The notes beneath the pieces are model-generated. The model did not search any database. It had not been told where the DNA came from and was given only the letters and a program-made list of their open reading frames with translations. The translations under genes were made by a program, and so were the position numbers. Positions 1-5,599 of a stretch of DNA of 8,247 nucleotides are shown here, in pieces; the stretch's first letter is position 1, and each line of letters begins with the position of its first letter. Source of the stretch: Candidatus Nomurabacteria bacterium GW2011_GWF2_43_8 (lineage in GTDB: Bacteria; Patescibacteriota; Minisyncoccia; Phycocordibacterales; UBA9973); NCBI GenBank assembly GCA_001000035.1, contig LCGX01000025.1, positions 3,039 to 11,285 on the forward strand, read 5' to 3'.

Positions 1-854
1 AAAGTTTTTAACGCGCCTATTTTATCTCCCAACCAACCGGCTATAACGCTGCCTATAGCGGACATTACTAAAATAGCCAAAATTAAAATGGATTTAATGG
101 TATCCGGGGTGTGAAAAACCCTCTCTAAATAAATTGAATAATTATTACTAACAGTTAATAACGCGTCATTAAAAAAGAAAAAAGCCACCAACATGGGAGT
201 AGCGGCTGATATTGCAAAAAACGCAATCATCTTTTTAATTGAATCCTTGGCCTTGTTCTGAATCAAAGAATTATCAATCTGACCGACATGTTTTCTTGAT
301 TCTTTAAAAAATATCATCATGGGAAGCGCCAGAATAAAGAAAACCGGTACGGATATGAGTAAAGGTGTGATCCGGGAACCGGCAAACGGAAGCGTAATTA
401 ATATACCGACTACAAAACCAACAGAACTTGAAAAGTTGCCGATGCCTGATACTCGAGACTTGTGAGTTTCATCGGCAATGTCATCAAGCATCGGATTATA
501 AAAAACGAAAGATAGTTGGTAAAAATATTGACCAATCAAAAACAAAAGCGCAACTAACCAAATATTACTGCCGATACTCGCCGAAATGGCGACTAAACCG
601 TAAAAGAAAAAAGTGGCGATTGTAGAAATATTTAACCAAAATTTTCCGCCACCATATAAATCTGTCCGGGCCGCCAAAATTGGAGCTGTAAATAAAAGAA
701 TAATGGTAGTAATCGCAAAAATCGCATTGTATGAAAAATCTGATAATCCTGCATCCACCACTATCCATTGAGCAAAATAGAGGATGAAATTAATATAAAT
801 AATAGAATTCGCAAAATCATACAAAGACCATACAAACAAATTTTTCTTATTCAT
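1..854 (-). CDS. MFS transporter, Atg22/UMF1-like, partial (C-terminus beyond window)
   Basis: The frame is open from an ATG at 854 to the window edge, giving about 284 residues with no stop. The N-terminus reads VWSLYDFANS (residues 8-17), the hallmark opening of the Atg22/UMF1 branch of the major facilitator superfamily. It is followed by a series of hydrophobic helices with short polar loops, for example ARTDLYGGGKFW after TM2 (near residues 61-72) and a charged central loop (FFKESRKH) between the two halves. Known UMF1 proteins run to roughly 400-450 residues, so about a third is probably missing. The protein should sit in the cytoplasmic membrane as a secondary transporter or effluxer, and its substrate cannot be read from the sequence. 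The ATG at 854 lies 7 nt after an extended -10 box, with no Shine-Dalgarno, suggesting a leaderless mRNA. It is divergent from dnaX. Confidence 0.85.
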   Translation of the reverse strand, partial: MNKKNLFVWSLYDFANSIIYINFILYFAQWIVVDAGLSDFSYNAIFAITTIILLFTAPILAARTDLYGGGKFWLNISTIATFFFYGLVAISASIGSNIWLVALLFLIGQYFYQLSFVFYNPMLDDIADETHKSRVSGIGNFSSSVGFVVGILITLPFAGSRITPLLISVPVFFILALPMMIFFKESRKHVGQIDNSLIQNKAKDSIKKMIAFFAISAATPMLVAFFFFNDALLTVSNNYSIYLERVFHTPDTIKSILILAILVMSAIGSVIAGWLGDKIGALKT

Positions 855-861
855 TGTATTA

Positions 862-870
862 ATTATAACA
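862..870 (-). promoter_or_regulatory. Extended -10 promoter of the MFS gene
   Basis: On the minus strand this reads TGTTATAAT, an extended -10 (TGnTATAAT). It ends 7 nt before the ATG at 854, so transcription would begin at or next to the start codon. No good -35 is visible, which fits an extended -10. It overlaps the divergent dnaX promoter region. Confidence 0.6.
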
Positions 871-872
871 TT

Positions 873-900
873 TTGAAAAAAGTCCGGCACGGAGTATAAT
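873..900 (+). promoter_or_regulatory. Sigma-70-type promoter upstream of dnaX
   Basis: TTGAAA (873-878), a 16-nt spacer and TATAAT (895-900) make a near-consensus housekeeping promoter. The expected transcription start is near 907, which leaves about 49 nt of leader before the dnaX ATG at 956. Confidence 0.65.
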
Positions 901-906
901 CGGAAT

Positions 907-978
907 ATGCACGATCCCGAAGGAAAGAGTACTTCCTACGAGACAGGCTTGGCTTATGGAACATACAGCTTTATATAG
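907..978 (+). other. Possible leaderless upstream ORF overlapping dnaX start
   Basis: An ATG at 907 lies 6 nt after TATAAT, the same spacing seen at several real starts in this window. It opens a 23-codon frame (MHDPEGKSTSYETGLAYG...) that stops at a TAG at 976-978. The frame is out of phase with dnaX and overlaps its first 23 nt. If it is translated, ribosomes would terminate just past the dnaX start and could couple or limit dnaX initiation. The peptide resembles nothing I know, and it may simply be chance. Confidence 0.2.
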
Positions 979-2038
979 AAAATATAGACCGAAGACATTT
1001 AGAGAAGTCCTGGGACAGGAACACATCGTAAAAGTCCTAGAAAGCTCCGTGGAGGCCAATAAGGTATCGCACGCTTATCTTTTTGTCGGCTCGCGAGGGA
1101 CGGGAAAAACCTCGGTCGCGAGAATTTTTGCTACCAGTATCGGCGTATCGGCCAACGATCTTTATGAAATAGATGCCGCCTCCAATCGAGGAATCGAAGA
1201 TATTAAAGAATTGCGCGATGGGGTACGGGTGTTGCCCTTTGACTCAAAATACAAGGTTTATATCATTGACGAGGTTCATATGCTCTCTAAAGACGCCTGG
1301 GGAGCCCTCCTGAAGACCCTGGAAGAACCTCCAAAGCATGTTATTTTCATTTTAGCCACGACCGAATTCCACAAAGTGCCGGAAACGATTATTTCCCGCT
1401 GTCAGGTTTTCACTTTCAAAAAAGCTTCCGATACTGTTTTAAAAAAAATGCTCTTGGATATCGCAAAGAAAGAAAATTTTGAACTGGATGCCGGAAGCGC
1501 GGAGCTTCTGGCGATTTTGGCGGATGGCTCATTCCGCGACGCGCTCGGCGAACTGCAGAAAGTTTTGAATTTTGTGGGAGCAAGTAAAAAAACCCGCCTA
1601 GACTCGGCGAGGCTGGTCAAAAGGGAAGACATAGAGAAAATAACCGGCGCGCCGAAAACAGTTTTGGTTAATGATTTTATCTCTGCCATCGCGGAAAAAA
1701 ATTTGGAAAAGGGGATAGGGGTTGTTCGAAAAGCATCTGAAGCGAATTTGGATATGAAATTGTATTTCAAACTGATTATTCAAAAATTCCGCGTCGCAAT
1801 AATCCTCCGCTATGCACCGAAATTACAAGAAGAAGCAGGAGAAGATTTGGGAGAAAATGATTTGGAATTTCTCAAAAATTTAGTAAAAAATGATAAGGAT
1901 GGCATGCTCCGCTCCGGAGCGCTTTCCATTCTTCTTGAAGCATATCAAAATATGGATAATGCTTTTATCTCCGAACTTCCGCTGGAATTGGCACTAGTCC
2001 GCCTCGTTGAGACGAGCTCAACTCGTCGAGACGGGTGA
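956..2038 (+). CDS. dnaX: DNA polymerase III clamp-loader subunit DnaX (gamma-type, short)
   Basis: This is the AAA+ ATPase of the clamp loader, which opens the beta clamp and loads it on primed DNA. Residues 5-20 (ALYRKYRPKTFREVLG) are the classic DnaX start. Walker A is GSRGTGKT (45-52), Walker B is VYIIDEVH (101-108), sensor 1 is LATT (133-136), the arginine-finger motif is SRC (147-149), and sensor 2 lies in GSFRDAL (191-197). The oligomerisation collar runs to about ELPLELALVRL (340-350). Two things differ from E. coli. The four-Cys zinc module between Walker A and B is absent, so the chain runs directly from RIFAT to SANDLYEIDAAS. There is also no tau extension after the collar. The last ten residues (VETSSTRRDG) are encoded by a palindromic repeat. 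There is no strong Shine-Dalgarno, and 956 is the first in-frame ATG. The next gene begins 9 nt after the stop. Confidence 0.95.
   Translation: MEHTALYRKYRPKTFREVLGQEHIVKVLESSVEANKVSHAYLFVGSRGTGKTSVARIFATSIGVSANDLYEIDAASNRGIEDIKELRDGVRVLPFDSKYKVYIIDEVHMLSKDAWGALLKTLEEPPKHVIFILATTEFHKVPETIISRCQVFTFKKASDTVLKKMLLDIAKKENFELDAGSAELLAILADGSFRDALGELQKVLNFVGASKKTRLDSARLVKREDIEKITGAPKTVLVNDFISAIAEKNLEKGIGVVRKASEANLDMKLYFKLIIQKFRVAIILRYAPKLQEEAGEDLGENDLEFLKNLVKNDKDGMLRSGALSILLEAYQNMDNAFISELPLELALVRLVETSSTRRDG
2003..2035. repeat. Nested palindromic repeat at the dnaX 3' end
   Basis: Two 14-nt units, CTCGTTGAGACGAG (2003-2016) and CTCGTCGAGACGGG (2022-2035), match at 12 of 14 positions and are separated by CTCAA. 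Several alternative hairpins overlap. CTCGT/ACGAG pairs across 2003-2016. GTTGAG (2006-2011) pairs with CTCAAC (2017-2022). GACGAG (2011-2016) pairs with CTCGTC (2022-2027). A copy of the first stem can form across 2022-2035. The array encodes the last residues of DnaX, just past its conserved domain and before the stop. It looks like a small palindromic element inserted in-frame at the end of the gene. It has no T-run, so it is not a normal terminator. Confidence 0.55.
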
Positions 2039-2047
2039 AAATAGCAT

Positions 2048-2308
2048 ATGTTTTTTGTTTATGTATTAAAAAGTCAATCATATAAAAAGAGTTATGTTGG
2101 CCATACTGATAATTTAGATCGACGCTTGAAAGAACATAATTCTGAAAGAAATAATCTTACAAGACGATATATGCCTTGGAATATTGTGTATACCGAAAAA
2201 TACGATAATATTGACGATGCTGTAAAGCGTGAAAAATTTTTAAAAACAACAACGGGACGAAGGTTTTTAAAGAAAATTTTTGTAAAAATAATTGGAAAAG
2301 AGAATTGA
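2048..2308 (+). CDS. GIY-YIG family nuclease-like protein, small stand-alone domain
   Basis: This 86-residue protein is a single GIY-YIG domain of the UvrC/YhbQ-like small type. The GIY-equivalent strand is FVYVLKS (residues 3-9) and the YIG-equivalent is SYVGHT (15-20). These are followed by DNLDRRLKEHN (21-31), which holds the usual catalytic arginine, and by AVKREKFLKTT (58-68), which holds the usual catalytic glutamate. The basic C-terminal end (GRRFLKKIFVK) is typical of these proteins. The fold cuts DNA through a single metal-dependent active site, but the role of these small stand-alone members is not established. The ATG sits 9 nt after the dnaX stop with no promoter or Shine-Dalgarno of its own, so it is probably co-transcribed with dnaX. 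The next promoter begins inside its last codons, and the sequence is strongly AT-rich (18 G+C in 60 bases at 2101-2160). Confidence 0.9.
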   Translation: MFFVYVLKSQSYKKSYVGHTDNLDRRLKEHNSERNNLTRRYMPWNIVYTEKYDNIDDAVKREKFLKTTTGRRFLKKIFVKIIGKEN

Positions 2309-2333
2309 CAAAAAGTCAATAATATTCTATTTT
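2305..2333 (+). promoter_or_regulatory. Consensus promoter of the lipoprotein unit
   Basis: TTGACA (2305-2310), a 17-nt spacer and TATTTT (2328-2333) give a perfect -35 at ideal spacing. The -35 overlaps the stop of the GIY-YIG gene. Transcription should start near 2340, leaving a leader of about 70 nt. This is the best -35 in the window, and its layout differs from the short-leader promoters of neighbouring genes. Confidence 0.7.
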
Positions 2334-2340
2334 ACAAGTA

Positions 2341-2406
2341 GGTTTATTTACCCTGTTTTTTAGCGGTAAACCGTTCTTTAACAGGCCCTAAGGGGACCAG
2401 AAAGGA
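2341..2406 (+). promoter_or_regulatory. Foldable 5' leader with Shine-Dalgarno for the lipoprotein gene
   Basis: CCTGTT (2352-2357) can pair with AACAGG (2380-2385), enclosing a small CGG/CCG hairpin at 2364-2373. A second short stem, CCC (2386-2388) with GGG (2392-2394), follows at once. The Shine-Dalgarno AAGGA (2402-2406) sits 5 nt before the ATG. This is the only clear ribosome binding site in the window. The fold may protect the RNA or modulate access to the site, but no known riboswitch class was recognised. Confidence 0.45.
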
Positions 2407-2411
2407 ATACC

Positions 2412-2891
2412 ATGTTCAAGCGTCTCGTTGTTTTGGTTCCTGCCGTCATCGCGACGGCAATCATCGTCGGCTGCGGCGCGAAGACAACCTCGGACAAGCC
2501 CCTCACGGGCCTCGTGATCCGGCAGGTCGAGATCACCGGCGGCGACCAATCCCAGGTCGTCCAGGCAGCAATCTGGAACGCGCTCCTCGAGAACGGGGCG
2601 AGTATGGCTTTCGAGCCATCCCCCGACGCGGTGTTCATCACGGGCGAATACTTTGCCGCGAACACGAGGTTCATCAAGCCCGCGATCCTGAGCGTAGAAC
2701 TGTGTAGTAAGGGCTACGTGATCACAACCAGCGTCGAGGCAAATTTTCTCGCCGCGTTGTTGAATACCCAAGATGGCCTCCTCACCGCGATGGCCAAGGA
2801 ATTGGGAGAAAGAGTAGCCGAAGGGTTCGTTTTCCTACTCTCACTCTCACCCCCGAAATCCGAGAAGAAGATCACCGGTCTAAAAATCTGA
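2412..2891 (+). CDS. Small GC-rich lipoprotein of unknown function
   Basis: The protein has 159 residues. A basic start (MFKR), a hydrophobic stretch (residues 5-20) and the lipobox IVGC (18-21) predict processing by signal peptidase II and lipid attachment at Cys21, with the mature chain anchored outside the cytoplasmic membrane. The remaining 138 residues look like a compact alpha/beta domain. The stretch ALLENGASMAFEPSPDAVFI (58-77) vaguely recalls CsgG/LpoB-like lipoproteins, but this is too weak for a family call. Base composition is striking: 79 of 120 bases at 2461-2580 are G or C, against about 30% in the preceding gene. Its own promoter, leader, Shine-Dalgarno (AAGGA, 5 nt before the ATG) and terminator enclose the gene. 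Together these suggest a recently acquired, self-contained expression unit. Other open frames on the opposite strand here are by-products of the GC-rich sequence. Confidence 0.8.
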   Translation: MFKRLVVLVPAVIATAIIVGCGAKTTSDKPLTGLVIRQVEITGGDQSQVVQAAIWNALLENGASMAFEPSPDAVFITGEYFAANTRFIKPAILSVELCSKGYVITTSVEANFLAALLNTQDGLLTAMAKELGERVAEGFVFLLSLSPPKSEKKITGLKI

Positions 2892-2917
2892 AAGCGTGGC
2901 CGTGGCCGCACGCATCA

Positions 2918-2959
2918 AGCCCCCGAGGGAATCTTCCCGAGGGGGCTGCTGTTATTTTT
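2918..2959 (+). terminator. Strong intrinsic terminator after the lipoprotein gene
   Basis: AGCCCCC (2918-2924) pairs with GGGGGCT (2941-2947). An inner stem GGGAA/TTCCC (2927-2931 with 2934-2938) is separated from the outer one by tandem G-A mismatches. A T-rich run (TTATTTTT, 2952-2959) follows. It works for the plus strand only, since no T-run lies on the other side. Its tail touches the stop codon of the convergent DUF817 gene. Confidence 0.85.
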
Positions 2960-3740
2960 ATGTGAAAATTTTCAACCTCTTCAGTACATCTTTTTTAAAA
3001 TGCTTCAGATAAGCAACTAAGATAAAACTGATGATAACCATCAGAAACCAGGAAGTTATTTTGCCGGTGGAGACAATCGCCCAACCGTGAACTTGGCTAG
3101 GATATTGCCAAGCACCAAGATAAGTAGAAATATTCTCCGCTACCCAAATAAAAAAAGCAATAAGAAGAAAAGCGAGATTTAGGGGCATAAAACGGCGGAT
3201 ATTGGTCACCGTAAAATACACTCTTACTTTCCAAAATAAAATAAAAACCGCGACTATCAGAAACAGCCGGATGTCGTAAATAAAGTGATTAGTAAAAAAA
3301 TTGATATAAATGAGCAAGCACAGAAAAACGCTCAAGAGATAATGCCGATAATTTACGAGTTCCAGTTTAAATATTTTCCAAGCCTGGCTGATATAGCTTC
3401 CAATGGCGGCATACATAAATCCGCTGTATAGGGGCACGGTCGCAATTTTTAGAATTCCGTCTTCCGGATAACTCCAAGAACCGATGGCGGGATTTGTTTT
3501 GTAAAGTTCCAAGACGAGCCCGATAATGTGGAAAAGAAAAATGACTTTTACTTCGTCCTTGGTTTCCAATTTGGAAAAATACAGCACCGCTTGGATGGCA
3601 ATAGCCGCGATGAAAAGAAAATCATACCGGGCCAGGCCGAAAAGGGGAATGTGGTTTGAAATAAAAAGAAGCAGAAAAAAAGAGCCGGCAAATATCGCCG
3701 CCCTTGCCTGCTTGATGCCGAAAATAAGGAATTCTTGCAT
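2958..3740 (-). CDS. DUF817 family integral membrane protein
   Basis: This 260-residue, highly hydrophobic protein has about eight membrane segments. It carries motifs I associate with the DUF817 family: FGIKQARAAIFAG near the start (7-19), ARYDFLFIAAIAIQ (37-50), KLETKDEVKVIFLFH (57-71), ELYKTNPAIGSWSYPE (78-93), VPLYSGFMYAAIGSYI (102-117), INFFTNHFIYDIR (146-158) and FFIWVAENISTYLGAW (196-211). The length fits the family. The biochemical role is unknown; the conserved His, Asp, Glu and aromatic residues in or near membrane segments hint at an enzyme or transporter. The ATG at 3740 has no promoter-like -10 close upstream, so it probably depends on read-through from the 462-residue gene, which ends 42 nt earlier. 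Its first 41 bases are duplicated at 5922-5962, so the present upstream region may not be the ancestral one. Confidence 0.85.
   Translation of the reverse strand: MQEFLIFGIKQARAAIFAGSFFLLLFISNHIPLFGLARYDFLFIAAIAIQAVLYFSKLETKDEVKVIFLFHIIGLVLELYKTNPAIGSWSYPEDGILKIATVPLYSGFMYAAIGSYISQAWKIFKLELVNYRHYLLSVFLCLLIYINFFTNHFIYDIRLFLIVAVFILFWKVRVYFTVTNIRRFMPLNLAFLLIAFFIWVAENISTYLGAWQYPSQVHGWAIVSTGKITSWFLMVIISFILVAYLKHFKKDVLKRLKIFT
3700..3740 (-). repeat. 41-bp direct repeat, copy A (start of intact DUF817 gene)
   Basis: These 41 bases, beginning exactly at the DUF817 start codon on the minus strand and encoding MQEFLIFGIKQAR plus two bases of the next codon, occur identically at 5922-5962. The sequences outside the two copies diverge at once on the start-codon side. 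The copies bound a segment of 2,222 bp per repeat unit. Confidence 0.95.
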
Positions 3741-3782
3741 GAATGAGTTGCGGGCTGTATTTTTGACTTAACATTCATTAAA

Positions 3783-5171
3783 TTAATCTGCAGATTTTTC
3801 TAAACCAGAAAGTAAAATGGCTGTATCAACTAAATATGATCCGGCTCCATTGTCGGAACCCACCATATAAATTTGTACTGGAACAATTAACTCCTCTGGA
3901 ATTTCCATAAATTTGTCTGTATCCACCAATCTCAATTTACTATCTCCTTGCACAGCCATACTAAGCCAAGCAGCACGATTATTGTGACTTACTCTTTTAC
4001 CAACCCAACCTTTAAGCTTCGGCAAGGTTCTCAGTGGTATCAGAGATTGGTGCGAGGGAGGTCGACCGTCGACCGGTCGAACAATAGGCACCTTTAACAC
4101 GGGAGTTCCTGGGGCAATTCCCTCGGTCAGCGTACCGGATTTATACTTGGTTAATGTTGACGACAAATAAGTTGCTACATGAAAAAGAAGGATTGGGTCG
4201 TCGGCTTTCAGGTTTGCATTACCTATAATTGTTCTAAATTTTTCCAAGTAATATCTTCTCATTTCCGGAGGAATGAGGCCCTGCCATCCTGTTTCTCTTA
4301 AAGCTTTATACTCGTTTGTCTCCTTTATTTTTGCCTGGCACTGTTCCCACATCTCTGGATTATCCTCGGTACTAATCCACTGACGATCATCTTCGCCATA
4401 GCATTTTCTTATAATTTCACCACTAGAAATTAAATAATTTAAAATTTCTGGCCGGACAGCCTCGCATTTAGCCATGAAATCTTCTTCAGCTGAAATATCT
4501 AAGGATTCTTTCTTTTTTCTAGCGGCCTCATAAAGATCGGTCTCGGACAGTAATTCTATTTTTGTATTTCCGGCATTAATCAAACCCTCTTTTTCTAGAA
4601 CTTTAAGCAAACGCAGTCTTTCCTCGTAGTATCTTTGATAAACTGCCTTGAATTTATCCTTACCCTCTGTTCCGGACGGATGCTGTGCTATATCCAACCA
4701 CAGTGCCGTAAGATTTTCATCAATTGCCCGATAAGATGCGCCGGGCGTGTGAGCTGAATGAATTCTATCAAGCGCTGCTTGCACCATCATTACCGCAGAC
4801 AAATCAGCCAACTGGGCACAATTTAATTCAGGGTGGTCTAAACTTCTGGGTGTCCCATATATTCCTACCAAAACCAAGGGAGAATTCTTTTCAATCGCCA
4901 GGTTTGCCTCTTTTATCAAACTATTTTTTGCTGATCCCTCCGGAGGCGCGCCTATTCTTGTTTCCTCGGTATCTATAAGGCGATCAATTATCGTTAACCC
5001 CGAATACTGTCCGGCCTCACATGCACCATACCGGCATGGAACAGGAAATAGTTCCTTGAGGACACTTTCTAGTTTAGCAACTTCTGCCATCACTCTGTCT
5101 TTCTGGCCAGGTGGAATTCTTGACTCGTCAGGAACTGCATAAAATTTTCTAGTGGGTCCTTCTATTGGCAT
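3783..5171 (-). CDS. 462-residue soluble protein, weakly isonitrile-synthase (DIT1/PvcA)-like
   Basis: No signal peptide or membrane segment is visible, so it is probably a cytoplasmic enzyme. I do not recognise the family firmly. The best lead is the DIT1/PvcA isonitrile synthases, which convert the amino group of Tyr or Trp to an isocyanide. A hydrophobic strand and PRS (SPLVLVGIYGTPRS, 97-110) sit where PvcA has its FPAKSPN motif. LADLSAVMMVQAAL (121-134) resembles the PDxAE helix, HTPGA (141-145) resembles YxPGA, and a nearby Asp (151) follows. RAAWLSMAVQGD (399-410) resembles the C-terminal PWHGVAV strand. Spacing is similar but not identical, and the chain is longer than PvcA (about 330), with extra helical, charged sequence in the middle (170-320). 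A CxxxxC pair (46, 51) is also present. It has its own promoter, and the ATG lies 6 nt after the -10. DUF817 follows after 42 nt. The coding call is secure; the family is a guess. Confidence 0.75.
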   Translation of the reverse strand: MPIEGPTRKFYAVPDESRIPPGQKDRVMAEVAKLESVLKELFPVPCRYGACEAGQYSGLTIIDRLIDTEETRIGAPPEGSAKNSLIKEANLAIEKNSPLVLVGIYGTPRSLDHPELNCAQLADLSAVMMVQAALDRIHSAHTPGASYRAIDENLTALWLDIAQHPSGTEGKDKFKAVYQRYYEERLRLLKVLEKEGLINAGNTKIELLSETDLYEAARKKKESLDISAEEDFMAKCEAVRPEILNYLISSGEIIRKCYGEDDRQWISTEDNPEMWEQCQAKIKETNEYKALRETGWQGLIPPEMRRYYLEKFRTIIGNANLKADDPILLFHVATYLSSTLTKYKSGTLTEGIAPGTPVLKVPIVRPVDGRPPSHQSLIPLRTLPKLKGWVGKRVSHNNRAAWLSMAVQGDSKLRLVDTDKFMEIPEELIVPVQIYMVGSDNGAGSYLVDTAILLSGLEKSAD

Positions 5172-5177
5172 AAGTCT

Positions 5178-5205
5178 ATTATGATATTTATTTAAAAAAA
5201 TTCAA
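5178..5205 (-). promoter_or_regulatory. Promoter of the 462-residue gene
   Basis: On the minus strand TTGAAT (5205-5200) and CATAAT (5183-5178) are separated by 16 nt. The -10 ends 6 nt before the ATG at 5171, so the mRNA would start at about the start codon. Confidence 0.55.
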
Positions 5206-5236
5206 GCTTGTGGGGTTATTTCTAATTTCCTTCATT

Positions 5237-5590
5237 TTAACACACATTAATATAAATTAAATTCCTAATCCTCAAAATTGCTCTTATCAAATAATTACGA
5301 GAAACAACAAAAAATAAGGTGGTATTGGTCAATATTAAATAAATTTGAAAAGCGGAGTTTTCAATATTCCAAATCGGTATCGCTGGTATAATAAGGCTGG
5401 CTGTAAATAATCCGATGAAATATGAATATAGTGTTTCGGTGCCAGGATACTTCCACGCCTTAATTATTGTCGGCAATGTCGCAAATAAATCTGCCATAGC
5501 CGCTAAAAGTATCGCCAATAAGGGCGAGTTAGCCAACAACCATGCACCAAGCGCAATAATTGAAAAACATCCGCAAATATAATCAAACAC
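5237..5590 (-). CDS. C-terminal half of the split membrane protein
   Basis: This 117-residue frame starts at a GTG (5590) with no promoter or ribosome binding site of its own. It holds the presumed linker helix and the second three-helix bundle, with LPTIIKAWKYPGTET as the PQ-loop-like motif. It lies in phase with the preceding half. Independent expression is doubtful; it is best read as the downstream remainder of one gene. Confidence 0.35.
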   Translation of the reverse strand: MFDYICGCFSIIALGAWLLANSPLLAILLAAMADLFATLPTIIKAWKYPGTETLYSYFIGLFTASLIIPAIPIWNIENSAFQIYLILTNTTLFFVVSRNYLIRAILRIRNLIYINVC

Positions 5591-5599
5591 AGATAATTT

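Noticed and set aside
873..955. Possible small SRP RNA upstream of dnaX, since ATCCCGAAGGAAAGAG loosely recalls the SRP helix 8 tip.
   Set aside because: The conserved asymmetric loop and the tip sequence of SRP RNA are not matched, and the region overlaps the dnaX promoter and leaves no room for a closing stem.
1436..1450. Run of eight A's in dnaX, possible programmed frameshift site as in E. coli dnaX.
   Set aside because: It lies at residues 161-164, early in the protein and far from the end of the collar where gamma/tau frameshifting occurs. The main frame continues normally to a full collar.
1402..1783. Antisense open frames inside dnaX.
   Set aside because: They lie wholly within a strongly conserved gene and read as low-complexity Ser/Phe-rich shadows with no start signals.
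2011..2027. The dnaX-end hairpin as an intrinsic terminator.
   Set aside because: No T-run follows, and the next gene starts 9 nt after the stop, so termination here is unlikely.
2388..2771. Long open frames on the minus strand opposite the lipoprotein gene.
   Set aside because: GC-rich sequence produces spurious open frames. They have no promoter or ribosome binding site and no lipobox-like logic, whereas the plus-strand gene has all control signals.
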